Shown here: one piece after another, positions 10,069-19,988 of the stretch
Numbering within the stretch: position 1 is the stretch's first letter
Layout: every line of letters begins with the position of its first letter
Assembly: GCF_025150565.1 (NCBI RefSeq)
Contig: NZ_CP102283.1
Span: forward strand, 558,001 to 622,000
Source of the DNA: Granulicatella adiacens ATCC 49175
GTDB taxonomy: Bacteria; Bacillota; Bacilli; Lactobacillales; Aerococcaceae
Length of the DNA: 64,000 nucleotides
Direction of reading: 5' to 3'
Made by a program: the position numbers and the translations under genes
Notes under the pieces: model-generated
Told to the model about the DNA's origin: nothing
The model's input: only the letters and a program-made list of their open reading frames with translations
Databases searched by the model: none

Positions 10069-10782
10069 ATGGAAGCAACACCAAAAGTGATTGAGATTTT
10101 TGGAGTGTCGTTTTCAGTTCCGATTTTGATTTCGTGTGGGGTTAGTGTTATACTCATTGCGCTATTTACAATATTATCGGCCAGGAAAGTGTCCATGAAG
10201 CCAGGAAAGCTACAAAATGCTTTAGAGGCTTTAATGGAATTTACAAAAGGAATTGTTAATAACGCAGTAGATGAGAAAACGGGACAAACATATTATTTAT
10301 ATATTTTTTCACTGTTTTCTTTTGTGTTAGTCGCCAATATGGTGGGCCTCATTTTCTATATCCATTATGAGGATCATAGTTATTTTGCAAGCCCTACTGC
10401 CAGCCCAATCGTATGTTTGGCATTGGCGTTGATGACTACATTAATCGCACATTATTCTGGCGTACAGAAGATGGGACTCAAAGGATATATTCAACATTCT
10501 TATTTAAGTCCAATGTCGTTTATGCTCCCAATTAAGTTAATTGAAGAGTTTACGAATACAATTACACTGGCTTTTCGTCTTTACGGAAATATATATGCTG
10601 GTGAAGTGTTATTAGGCTTAATCGTGATGTTCTCATCAGCAGCCGGATTAATAACGTATATTCTTGCCATTCCGTTAGGTGTAATTTGGCAAGGTTTTTC
10701 AGTTGTGATTGGAGCTATTCAAGCGTATGTATTTTGTACGTTAACGATGGTATATATCTCACATAAAGTAATGAAACATTAA
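10069..10782 (+). CDS. atpB: F1Fo ATP synthase subunit a
   Basis: Fo stator subunit that, with the c ring, forms the ion half-channels. Length is 237 residues with about five or six membrane segments. The conserved arginine region is EEFTNTITLAFRLYGNIYAGEV, the arginine that faces the c-ring glutamate. The ATG at 10069 follows GGAGGGGAAATAAG. It is the first gene of atpBEFHAGDC; no atpI-like gene precedes it here. Confidence 0.96.
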   Translation: MEATPKVIEIFGVSFSVPILISCGVSVILIALFTILSARKVSMKPGKLQNALEALMEFTKGIVNNAVDEKTGQTYYLYIFSLFSFVLVANMVGLIFYIHYEDHSYFASPTASPIVCLALALMTTLIAHYSGVQKMGLKGYIQHSYLSPMSFMLPIKLIEEFTNTITLAFRLYGNIYAGEVLLGLIVMFSSAAGLITYILAIPLGVIWQGFSVVIGAIQAYVFCTLTMVYISHKVMKH

Positions 10783-11022
<240 letters not shown>

Positions 11023-11063
11023 ATTCAAATGAAGGGATTATTGTCGAAAAGGAGGGGTGAGCG

Positions 11064-11570
11064 ATGTTTGAAGTAATGTTGTCAGGTAATACCAGTACCG
11101 TTTTAGGTGATACTTTGGTCGTGCTAGTTTCTATGACATTATTACTTTTCCTAGTAAAATATTTTGCTTGGGATAAAGTAAATGCAATGTTAGAGTCTCG
11201 TAGGGATAAAATCTCTAAAGATTTAGATGAAGCTGCAGAAAAGAAAAAAGCAGCGGAAGAAATTCAAGCGAATGCGAATGAAATTATTCATAAAGCAGAA
11301 CTGAAGGGGAGCGATATTTTAAATAACGCTCGTGAAGCAGCATCAAAAACGCAAGATGAAATGATTAAAGAAGGTAAAGAAGTAGTCTCTCGTATGAAAG
11401 CAGAAGGGCAACGGGAAGTTGATTCAATGAAGCAACGTGCCATTGCTCAAGTACAAGATGAGATTGTGGACTTATCTATTCAACTTGCAAGTCAAATTCT
11501 TGAAAAAGAAGTGACAAAAGAAAGACATCAAGAAGTGATTGAGTCCTTCATTAAGGGGTTGGAAGGATAA
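11064..11570 (+). CDS. atpF: F1Fo ATP synthase subunit b
   Basis: Peripheral stalk subunit. Length is 168 residues: one N-terminal membrane helix (about residues 14-33) and then a long charged coiled coil rich in Ala, Glu and Lys (DEAAEKKKAAEEIQANANE). The ATG at 11064 follows AAAGGAGGGGTGAGCG. The stop overlaps the atpH start by one base (TAATG). Confidence 0.96.
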   Translation: MFEVMLSGNTSTVLGDTLVVLVSMTLLLFLVKYFAWDKVNAMLESRRDKISKDLDEAAEKKKAAEEIQANANEIIHKAELKGSDILNNAREAASKTQDEMIKEGKEVVSRMKAEGQREVDSMKQRAIAQVQDEIVDLSIQLASQILEKEVTKERHQEVIESFIKGLEG

Positions 11571-12112
11571 TGGTAAAATATCATAAAGATATCGTTAAAG
11601 AAGCCAGCCATTTTTATGCAAAGGCAAAATATGAAGGTCACTTAGATCAAGTAACAAATGAAATTCAAGCAATTTTAGATGGAATTCAAAATACATCTAC
11701 TTTTAGACAGCTGATGCATTTGGAACATGTTTCGTATGATAAAAAATTGGCAGTTCTAGAATCAACATTTGGTCACTTATCTAGTGAAACGCAGGAGTAC
11801 TTAGCGACTTTTCCGTCAGAAGATGGTTCTATGAATATCGTAGAAGCACTAGAAGCGTTTCTTGAACTTTATAACGCAAATAAATTAGAAATTGTTTCTG
11901 CAATTCCTTTAACGGATGAGCAAATTGAACGTATTGCTATTGCTTTTCAAAATAAAACAGAAAAAGAATACGATTCTTGGGTAAATACAGTTGATCCTTC
12001 TGTTATAGGCGGTGTTCAATTGAAAACCAAAGAATTTCTTTTAGATGGAACAATTTCAAATAAATTAAAACAATTCAAAGAAAAAGTTAGCCAAACTGGA
12101 TTGAAGAGGTGA
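11570..12112 (+). CDS. atpH: F1Fo ATP synthase subunit delta
   Basis: Links the b-subunit stalk to the top of F1. Length is 180 residues. Sequence conservation is low as usual for the family, but the position, length and C-terminal DPSVIGGVQLKTKEFLLDGT motif (G-G-hydrophobic, D-G-T/S) identify it. It begins inside the atpF stop codon and is followed by atpA after ten bases. Confidence 0.94.
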   Translation: MVKYHKDIVKEASHFYAKAKYEGHLDQVTNEIQAILDGIQNTSTFRQLMHLEHVSYDKKLAVLESTFGHLSSETQEYLATFPSEDGSMNIVEALEAFLELYNANKLEIVSAIPLTDEQIERIAIAFQNKTEKEYDSWVNTVDPSVIGGVQLKTKEFLLDGTISNKLKQFKEKVSQTGLKR

Positions 12113-12122
12113 GATGGCATAA

Positions 12123-13631
12123 ATGGAAATGAGTAATATTACAGCGAGAATTCGTGACCAAATCTCTTCTTTTGAAACGAAAGAACAAATCGAAGAAATC
12201 GGAGAGGTTTCTTTCATTGGTGACGGAATTGCTCGTGTCATCGGCCTTACAAACGTAATGGCTGGAGAATTAGTAGAATTTGAAAATGGCGCTTATGGTA
12301 TGGCACAAAACTTGGAAAAACAAGATGTGGGTGTCATCATTTTTGGTTCTTATGAGAACATTCATGAAGGAGAGCCTGTAAAACGTACAGGCCGTATTTT
12401 GGATGTTCCTGTTGGAGATGCGCTTATCGGGCGTGTTGTGGATGCGTTAGGTCGTCCAATTGACGGACTTGGTGCTATCGAAACAACAAAAAAACGTCCA
12501 GTAGAAAATGAAGCACCTGGCGTTATGCAACGTCAAAGTGTAAAACAATCATTACCTACAGGATTAAAAGTAGTCGATGCCTTAGTGCCAATCGGTAAAG
12601 GGCAACGTGAGTTAATCATTGGTGACCGTAAAACTGGTAAAACGAGCATTGCAGTGGATACGATTTTGAACCAAAAAGGTAAAAATACATTATGTATTTA
12701 TGTTGCAATTGGACAAAAGGAATCTACTGTTAAAGCCCTCGTTGAAACATTAAAACGTTATGGAGCCATGGAATATACAACCGTTGTATCTGCCAGCGCT
12801 TCTCAACCAGCGCCAATGCTTTATATTGCACCATATGCAGGTACTGCAATGGGTGAAGAGTGGATGTATCAAGGTCGCGACGTGTTAATTGTGTATGATG
12901 ATTTATCTAAACAAGCGGCCGCTTACCGTGAAATTTCCCTATTACTTCGTCGTCCACCAGGTCGTGAAGCATACCCAGGGGATGTATTCTACTTACACTC
13001 ACGTCTACTAGAACGTGCAGCGAAATTAAGTGATGAATTAGGAGCAGGGTCATTAACAGCCTTACCAATCATCGAAACACAAGCCGGAGATATTTCTGCA
13101 TATATCCCAACAAACGTAATCTCTATTACAGATGGACAAATCTTCTTAGAAAGTGACTTGTTCTACTCTGGGGTACGTCCTGGTTTATCTGCCGGATTAT
13201 CTGTATCGCGTGTTGGGGGTTCTGCCCAAATTAAAGCGATGAAGAAAGTTTCTGGTACATTACGTATCGACTTAGCAAGTTACCGTGAGTTAGAAGCCTT
13301 CACACAATTTGGCTCTGACTTAGACGCGGCAACTCAACAAAAATTAAATCGTGGTAAACGTACAGTTGAAGTCTTGAAACAAGATGTTCACCAACCATTA
13401 CCAATCGAATATCAAGTATCGGTTTTATTTGCTTTAACACATGGTTTATTAGATGCGATTCCAATCGATCGTATTAAATCATTTGAAAAAGCGTTATATC
13501 AACATTTAGAAAGCGAACATAGAGATTTATTGAATGAAATCCGCGATCAACATGTGATTTCGGATGAAGAGAAATTCTACAAAGTGATTGAGAGTTTCAA
13601 ACAAATTCATTTATTTGAACGTGTTCAATAA
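12123..13631 (+). CDS. atpA: F1Fo ATP synthase subunit alpha
   Basis: Noncatalytic nucleotide-binding subunit of F1. Length is 502 residues. The Walker A loop is [11 protein letters not shown] and the conserved signature [18 protein letters not shown] is present as [19 protein letters not shown] second in-frame ATG lies six bases after the first; GAGGTGAG at 12107-12114 is at a better distance from the ATG at 12123. Confidence 0.97.
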   Translation: MEMSNITARIRDQISSFETKEQIEEIGEVSFIGDGIARVIGLTNVMAGELVEFENGAYGMAQNLEKQDVGVIIFGSYENIHEGEPVKRTGRILDVPVGDALIGRVVDALGRPIDGLGAIETTKKRPVENEAPGVMQRQSVKQSLPTGLKVVDALVPIGKGQRELIIGDRKTGKTSIAVDTILNQKGKNTLCIYVAIGQKESTVKALVETLKRYGAMEYTTVVSASASQPAPMLYIAPYAGTAMGEEWMYQGRDVLIVYDDLSKQAAAYREISLLLRRPPGREAYPGDVFYLHSRLLERAAKLSDELGAGSLTALPIIETQAGDISAYIPTNVISITDGQIFLESDLFYSGVRPGLSAGLSVSRVGGSAQIKAMKKVSGTLRIDLASYRELEAFTQFGSDLDAATQQKLNRGKRTVEVLKQDVHQPLPIEYQVSVLFALTHGLLDAIPIDRIKSFEKALYQHLESEHRDLLNEIRDQHVISDEEKFYKVIESFKQIHLFERVQ

Positions 13632-13655
13632 GCGTAGAAAGGAGAGGTGACCTGA

Positions 13656-14588
13656 ATGACGGCTTCCTTAAATGATTTAAAGAAGAGAATTGTTTCAACA
13701 AAGAAAACAAGTCAAATCACTAGCGCCATGCAGATGGTCTCTGCAGCAAAATTAGCCAAATCAGAGCAAGCAGTGCGTCACTATCAAGACTACGCTCAAA
13801 AAATCCGTGAAGTTGTAACTCACTTACTATACGCAAATCACAATAGAGAAGAGATTGTCGATGAAACGTCAGAGGATGGAGAAGTAGTTACTTCTTTTAT
13901 CGACTATCACGATTTATTAATTGAACGTCCAGTTAAAAAGACTGGATATTTAGTGATTTCATCTGATCAAGGACTTGCTGGGAGTTACAACTCTTCCATT
14001 TTCCAATCAACAAGAGAAATGTTAGAGTTAGACCACCAATCAAAGGATGAATATGTCATCTTAACCATTGGGGATGCTGCAAGTCGCTTCTTCAAAAAAA
14101 TGGGAGTGGATGTACGTCTTGAAATTAATGATGTATCAGATATTCCAACCTTTGAAGAAGTAAGAAAGATTGTGTCAAGTGCGGTCCAAATGTTCCGTGA
14201 CGGTGAATTTGATGAATTTTACGTTTGCTATAATCACCATGTAAATGCACTTTTATCAAACTATCGTGTTGAAAAAATGTTACCAATTATCGACTTGGAT
14301 GAAGATGAAGCAAAAGAGTACGAATTGGATTATATTTTCGAACCAAATAAGGAAATAATTATGGACATCTTGCTTCCACAATATGCGGAATCGCTTATTT
14401 ACGGAGCCATTATCGATGCTAAATCTGCAGAGCATGCCTCTCGTATGACTGCGATGAGAAGTGCTACCGATAATGCCAAGGATTTAATCAGTAACTTAAC
14501 GCAAGATTTGAACCAGAGACGACAAGCGCAAATTACACAAGAAATTACAGAAATTGTCGGTGGAGCAGCCGCTCTGGAAGAACATTAG
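13656..14588 (+). CDS. atpG: F1Fo ATP synthase subunit gamma
   Basis: Rotary shaft of F1. Length is 310 residues, a little longer than the typical 285-290 because of an acidic stretch (NREEIVDETSEDGEVVTSF) near residues 66-84. The N-terminal helix LKKRIVSTKKTSQITSAMQMVSAAKL and the C-terminal ITQEITEIVGGAAALE segment form the conserved coiled-coil shaft. It follows atpA by 24 bases with a strong GGAGAGGTGA site. Confidence 0.96.
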   Translation: MTASLNDLKKRIVSTKKTSQITSAMQMVSAAKLAKSEQAVRHYQDYAQKIREVVTHLLYANHNREEIVDETSEDGEVVTSFIDYHDLLIERPVKKTGYLVISSDQGLAGSYNSSIFQSTREMLELDHQSKDEYVILTIGDAASRFFKKMGVDVRLEINDVSDIPTFEEVRKIVSSAVQMFRDGEFDEFYVCYNHHVNALLSNYRVEKMLPIIDLDEDEAKEYELDYIFEPNKEIIMDILLPQYAESLIYGAIIDAKSAEHASRMTAMRSATDNAKDLISNLTQDLNQRRQAQITQEITEIVGGAAALEEH

Positions 14589-14596
14589 GATTTTAG

Positions 14597-16036
<1,440 letters not shown>

Positions 16037-16038
16037 AG

Positions 16039-16464
16039 ATGGCTGAACATGAATTACTGGTCGTTGTCACAACACCAGAAGGAAAAGTGTATAACCATCG
16101 TTCCTATTCTGTGAGTGCCGATGCAGTCGATGGCGGAATCACCATACTACCGCATCATGCTCCAATCATGCTTCCTTTAAAAATCGGGGCACTTCGAGTG
16201 AAACGATTCTTAGAGGATTCGCCAACTGATTATATTGCAATCGGTGGTGGAGTTATGGAAGTGCGGGATAATGTCGTAACGATTATTGCCAACGTGGCTG
16301 AACGTGCAAGAGACATTGATGTGACACGTGCCGAACATGCAAAAGATAAAGCTGAAAAAGTTTTAAGCGATACAAGTCGTTCAAAAAGCGATATGGATCG
16401 TGCAAAAATTGCTTTAAGTAAAGCAATCAATCGTATTGGTGTTTATAAGCATAGAAGAAAGTAA
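16039..16464 (+). CDS. atpC: F1Fo ATP synthase subunit epsilon
   Basis: Regulatory and coupling subunit of F1, 141 residues. It has an N-terminal beta-sandwich with GGITILPHHAPIMLPL and a C-terminal helical hairpin rich in Ala, Lys and Asp (AEHAKDKAEKVLSDT), which in other species can inhibit ATP hydrolysis. It is the last gene of the operon and is followed immediately by a terminator. Confidence 0.96.
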   Translation: MAEHELLVVVTTPEGKVYNHRSYSVSADAVDGGITILPHHAPIMLPLKIGALRVKRFLEDSPTDYIAIGGGVMEVRDNVVTIIANVAERARDIDVTRAEHAKDKAEKVLSDTSRSKSDMDRAKIALSKAINRIGVYKHRRK

Positions 16465-16493
16465 AAGAGAGGATGCGTGCATCCTCTCTTTTA
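16463..16493 (+). terminator. Terminator of the atp operon
   Basis: AAAAGAGAGGATGC is followed after two bases by GCATCCTCTCTTTT, a stem of at least ten G+C-containing pairs with flanking A and T runs. It overlaps the end of atpC. Confidence 0.92.
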
Positions 16494-16503
16494 TTGTTCA
16501 GAC

Positions 16504-16536
16504 AAAAAAACTAGCAGATATTTCTGCTAGTTTTTA
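16504..16536. terminator. Second terminator between convergent atpC and the thioredoxin-like gene
   Basis: AAAAACTAGCAGA, three loop bases, then TCTGCTAGTTTTT. It is symmetric with A and T runs, so it can end the minus-strand cluster that finishes at 16540 as well as atp read-through. Confidence 0.88.
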
Positions 16537-16539
16537 ATT

Positions 16540-17031
16540 TTATAAAATTTCTTTGATGTAGGATTCGATTTCTTCTTGGGGAAGAACACCGGCTGACTTC
16601 TTAACGATCTTTCCATTTTTATCCGTGAAGATTAGGGTCGGAATTTCTGTAATTTCGTGATATTTTTGGAAGCTTGAATCAACATCTGAGTAATAATTGA
16701 GCGAAAGAGAATGTTCTTTCAAGTATTTTTTCCCATTCTCAATCGGTTCTTTTTGACTAATCATCGCAACGCCAACGAATTCTACTTTATCTCCATATTT
16801 CTCTTTTAAAGTATTTAAGATAGGAAGTTCTTGTTGACAGTCTGGACACCAACTTGCCCAAGCATAATAGACTGTTGGTTTTCCAGTGAAGTCTTTTTCT
16901 GTTAATTTCTTTCCGCTTTCGTCTTGAAATACGACGTTTGCGTTAGCAGTATTACTGTTATCTGGTAAAAAATAGAAGATAGCTAGTCCTGCAACCATTA
17001 ATGCTGCAAGTGCTAATAAAAGTTTTTTCAT
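16540..17031 (-). CDS. Membrane-anchored thioredoxin-like (TlpA/ResA-type) protein
   Basis: Probable extracytoplasmic thiol-disulfide protein, 163 residues. An N-terminal signal-anchor MKKLLLALAALMVAGLAIF is followed by a short linker and a redoxin domain. The active site is CPDC in WASWCPDCQQELP, and the cis-Pro region is EITEIPTLIFTD. It is the last gene of a minus-strand cluster of oxidative-stress-like genes. A role as a peroxidase reductant or in disulfide exchange is inference; the partner is not known. Confidence 0.85.
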   Translation of the reverse strand: MKKLLLALAALMVAGLAIFYFLPDNSNTANANVVFQDESGKKLTEKDFTGKPTVYYAWASWCPDCQQELPILNTLKEKYGDKVEFVGVAMISQKEPIENGKKYLKEHSLSLNYYSDVDSSFQKYHEITEIPTLIFTDKNGKIVKKSAGVLPQEEIESYIKEIL

Positions 17032-17050
17032 AAAATCCTCTTTCTAATCC

Positions 17051-17476
17051 TTATTCGTGTATGTCAAACACGTATTTATGTCCTTGAGTAAGGCTATGGT
17101 AGAAACCTTTCCCTTCGTATAAGTGGAATACTTGTACGCTAGCAATGTCTTCTTCGTTAGGGTAAACATCTTTAACGAATGGATTATCTTTTAGTACTTC
17201 TTCAAGACGTTCACGCCCGATTTCTTTCACAACACCTTCAATACGAATTACTTGGATTAAGTAGTCTTCGCTCTTCATAGCAGTAATAGCAACTTTCGGA
17301 TTTTGTTTTAATTGTTTGTAGAAGTTTGTTTTTGGACTTGTCATAAAGAACACACCTTTTTCGTTTGCAACACCGATATGAATATGGCGTGCATGAGGTT
17401 GGTTGTTCTCGTCTGCAGTCGCAACAACAGCTACATTCATTTCTTCTAAAATACGTAAAATTTCATTGACTTCCAT
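17051..17476 (-). CDS. Pyridoxamine 5'-phosphate oxidase-like flavin protein
   Basis: Small split-barrel protein of the PNPOx-like family, 141 residues, expected to bind FMN or F420-like cofactors. Family marks are VAVVATADENNQPHARHIHIG (beta strands of the barrel) and the later FFMTSPKTNFYKQLKQNPKVAI. The substrate is unknown; most members of this size are general stress or reductase proteins and not PdxH. It lies between the thioredoxin-like gene and glutathione peroxidase on the same strand. Confidence 0.85.
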   Translation of the reverse strand: MEVNEILRILEEMNVAVVATADENNQPHARHIHIGVANEKGVFFMTSPKTNFYKQLKQNPKVAITAMKSEDYLIQVIRIEGVVKEIGRERLEEVLKDNPFVKDVYPNEEDIASVQVFHLYEGKGFYHSLTQGHKYVFDIHE

Positions 17477-17522
17477 AGTGCTTTCTCCTTACCGTTTTCT
17501 TTTTATTCTATCATATATTTGA

Positions 17523-17999
17523 TTATGAAAGAAGACTTGCGATTTCGTCTCGAATTTGTTCAGGCGTTGTAGTAGGAGCAAATCGTTTTAAAATCGTTCC
17601 ATCTTTAGCTACGAGGAATTTTGTAAAGTTCCATTTAACCTTTTCGCCTAGGAGGCCTTTAGTCTCTTCTTTTAATAGGGCAAATAATGGATGTGTTTCT
17701 GGACCATTTACCTTAACCTTACCAAACATTGGGAAAGTCGTATTGTAAGTTAATTGGCAATTGGCCGCAGCTTGTTCAGCAGTTAATGGTTCTTGACCAG
17801 CAAATTGATTGCATGGGAATCCAAGAACAGAGAAGCCTTTCACGTTAAATTCCGAATAGAGCTTTTCCAGTCCTTCAAACTGGGGAGCAAGTCCACATCC
17901 ACTAGCGGTATTGACAATTAGCAATAATTGACCTTTAAATTCTTCAAGAGTAGTTGATGCACCGTCAATAGTTGGAACTTCGATTTCATAAATTGACAT
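17523..17999 (-). CDS. Glutathione peroxidase family thiol peroxidase
   Basis: Reduces hydroperoxides; bacterial Cys-type members generally use thioredoxin. Length is 158 residues. The peroxidatic Cys is in VNTASGCGLAPQFEGLEKL, the Gln and Trp of the catalytic triad lie in GFPCNQFAGQEP and VKWNFTKFLV, and the second cysteine in FPCNQF is conserved. The minus-strand order HAD phosphatase, Gpx, PNPOx-like, thioredoxin-like suggests a loose redox operon. Confidence 0.93.
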   Translation of the reverse strand: MSIYEIEVPTIDGASTTLEEFKGQLLLIVNTASGCGLAPQFEGLEKLYSEFNVKGFSVLGFPCNQFAGQEPLTAEQAAANCQLTYNTTFPMFGKVKVNGPETHPLFALLKEETKGLLGEKVKWNFTKFLVAKDGTILKRFAPTTTPEQIRDEIASLLS

Positions 18000-18015
18000 T
18001 CGTCTTCCTTCTTTC

Positions 18016-18783
18016 TTATATAAGTCCGTAGTGTTTTAAACCATTTACAATCCCATTATTGGTATTATCTGTTGTAATAAATTCAGCAATTTCTTTTAAA
18101 ATAGGGAGGGCATTGCCCATGGCTACAGGATGAGATACTGCTTGGAGCATCTCGATATCGTTTGGCCCATCTCCGAATGCATAAGTTTTGGCGTCTTCTT
18201 GGTTTAAGTGTTCTAAAAAGCGTTTGATGCCTTCTGCTTTAGAATTTCCTTTTGAAATCACGTCGACTGAGTACGGTGTATTTCGAAGGAAATCAAGATT
18301 TGGGAAAGCTACTTTATATTTTTCTTCGGCTGGTGGAAGAGAAATAAAGAGCATCATGTTAATTGGATTTTCTTTATAGAAATCTGGATTAAGTACTGGC
18401 GGGTTAGAGTGGATAAATCCATAAGCATCTTTAGCACCTGGAGAGGATGCTACTAAATAGAACTGTTTATCATTGTATGCAGTAAGGCCATATCCATCTT
18501 CTTTTACCATTTGATGAAATTTTTCAACTGTTTCAGTTGGAATCTCTGAAGAATAAACACGCTCTCCTTGATAAATAACGACTTGACCATTCATAAATAT
18601 TCCTGAGTGGATGTTTGCACTCTCCATAATATCGCGAGTTTCAGCAGGAGAGCGTCCTGTTGCGATAAAGGGTTCATACCCATTTTCTTTCAATGCTTGA
18701 ATAGCTTTTTTCGTTGATTCGTCTACTTTTGACTCCCCATTTAGTAGCGTCCCATCCAAATCAAAAAATACAAAACCTTTCAT
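18016..18783 (-). CDS. Cof-type HAD-IIB phosphatase
   Basis: Cytoplasmic haloacid-dehalogenase hydrolase, 255 residues, likely acting on sugar phosphates or flavin/PLP phosphates; the substrate cannot be read from sequence. Motif I with the nucleophile is FFDLDGTLLNG, motif II is FIATGRSP, and motif IV is TYAFGDGPNDIEMLQ. The C2 cap lies between. It is first in the minus-strand cluster and has an extended -10 box 31 bases upstream. Confidence 0.9.
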   Translation of the reverse strand: MKGFVFFDLDGTLLNGESKVDESTKKAIQALKENGYEPFIATGRSPAETRDIMESANIHSGIFMNGQVVIYQGERVYSSEIPTETVEKFHQMVKEDGYGLTAYNDKQFYLVASSPGAKDAYGFIHSNPPVLNPDFYKENPINMMLFISLPPAEEKYKVAFPNLDFLRNTPYSVDVISKGNSKAEGIKRFLEHLNQEDAKTYAFGDGPNDIEMLQAVSHPVAMGNALPILKEIAEFITTDNTNNGIVNGLKHYGLI

Positions 18784-18814
18784 TATGTCACTCCATTTCG
18801 TTAAGTCTTATTCT

Positions 18815-18823
18815 AGTATACCA
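18815..18823 (-). promoter_or_regulatory. Extended -10 element for the minus-strand HAD-gpx cluster
   Basis: The minus strand reads TGGTATACT, a TGn extension plus TATACT, about 30 bases before the HAD gene start. Confidence 0.5.
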
Positions 18824-18948
18824 TGTTTTTAGCTATTTTAATCATAGTTAGTGCAATAGAGTTTAGAGGACTAATTTAAATGAAACAGTGGAATTATCGT
18901 GATTTTTGTGTTAAAATTGAAAAGAATTTTAGTTAAGGAGGGAATCCT

Positions 18949-19182
18949 TTGTACAATTTGATTTTATCACTGATGGTAGTGGTATGCGTATTATTAATTA
19001 TTGTAGTGGCTATGCAGCCTTCTAAGACAAATGCGGCAAGTTCTTTAACAGGTGGAGCAGAGCAATTATTTGGAAAACAAAAAGCACGTGGCTTTGAGGC
19101 GTTCTTAATTCGTGTTACTGTTGTTTTAGGAACAATCTTCATGCTGTTGGCTTTTGCTTTAGCATACATTTCATCAAAATAG
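18949..19182 (+). CDS. secG: Preprotein translocase subunit SecG
   Basis: Accessory membrane subunit of the SecYEG channel, 77 residues with two membrane helices and a short polar loop (LTGGAEQLFGKQKARG), the conserved SecG feature. The start is TTG at 18949, six bases after AAGGAGGG; no suitable ATG exists. secG-esterase-rnr-smpB is a conserved Bacilli order. Confidence 0.94.
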   Translation: MYNLILSLMVVVCVLLIIVVAMQPSKTNAASSLTGGAEQLFGKQKARGFEAFLIRVTVVLGTIFMLLAFALAYISSK

Positions 19183-19190
19183 TAATTTTA

Positions 19191-19229
19191 AGTACAATTG
19201 TTCGGACATCCAACCAATTGTACTTTTTT
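19191..19229 (+). terminator. Terminator between secG and the esterase gene
   Basis: AGTACAATTG and its exact inverse CAATTGTACT are separated by 14 bases and followed by TTTTTT. It probably limits, and need not abolish, read-through from secG. Confidence 0.8.
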
Positions 19230-19255
19230 ATTTGACAGATTAGAGGAGTTTTATT

Positions 19256-19984
19256 ATGGAAGCATTATGGTTAAGAAAAGAAGGTAATACAAGAGCGGTG
19301 ATTTTATTTCATGCTTATACTGGGACACCGGCAGATGTGAGAATGCTTGCGCAGTTTCTACATCGTCATGATTATGCAGTCTATGTTCCCGTATTTTCTG
19401 GCCATGGAACTCCTTATGTCGATGATATTCTTAATAATTCTCCTAGTAAATGGTATGAAGATGCTAAAAAAGCGATCGAATTTGTTAAAAATTCGGGGTT
19501 TAATACGATTGCATCTTTTGGTCTATCTATGGGAGGAATTATGGCTACAAAGGCCGCAACGGAGCAACTGGTAGATTATGCTGGGACTTTTTGCTCACCG
19601 ATTTCTGTAAGAAATCCGCAACTTCCTGGGCTGTTAAAAGGTTTTATGATGTATGCTCAAGCTTCTTATTTAAAACTAAATCGTCCTTTTGATAGTATCG
19701 AGATGAAGTTGAAAGCCCAAAAGCAATTAGATGAACTACAAATCTTTTCAAGTGAAGTAGCATCTAATTTAGATAAAGTAACAGGAAGTTTTTATATTGC
19801 ACAAGGGGAACAAGATACACTTGTAAATCCTGAAGCCTCTTTAGAATTAAAAGAAGCTTTGGTGAATGCTCAAGTGGAATTACATTGGTATGAAGAAGCG
19901 GGGCACGTGATTACGGTTAGTCCTGTTAGAAAGGAATTCCAAGAGACTGTTCTCTCTTTTCTAAATCAACAAGAATGGAGGTAA
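19256..19984 (+). CDS. Alpha/beta-hydrolase carboxylesterase (Est30-like)
   Basis: Cytoplasmic esterase of 242 residues resembling Geobacillus Est30. The oxyanion region is FHAYTGTPADVRML, the nucleophile elbow is FGLSMGGI (GxSxG), the acidic residue is Asp in QGEQDTLVN, and the catalytic His is in EEAGHVITV. The physiological substrate is unknown. It is placed four bases before rnr, as in many Bacilli, which suggests co-transcription with RNA quality-control genes. Confidence 0.92.
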   Translation: MEALWLRKEGNTRAVILFHAYTGTPADVRMLAQFLHRHDYAVYVPVFSGHGTPYVDDILNNSPSKWYEDAKKAIEFVKNSGFNTIASFGLSMGGIMATKAATEQLVDYAGTFCSPISVRNPQLPGLLKGFMMYAQASYLKLNRPFDSIEMKLKAQKQLDELQIFSSEVASNLDKVTGSFYIAQGEQDTLVNPEASLELKEALVNAQVELHWYEEAGHVITVSPVRKEFQETVLSFLNQQEWR

Positions 19985-19988
19985 AGAA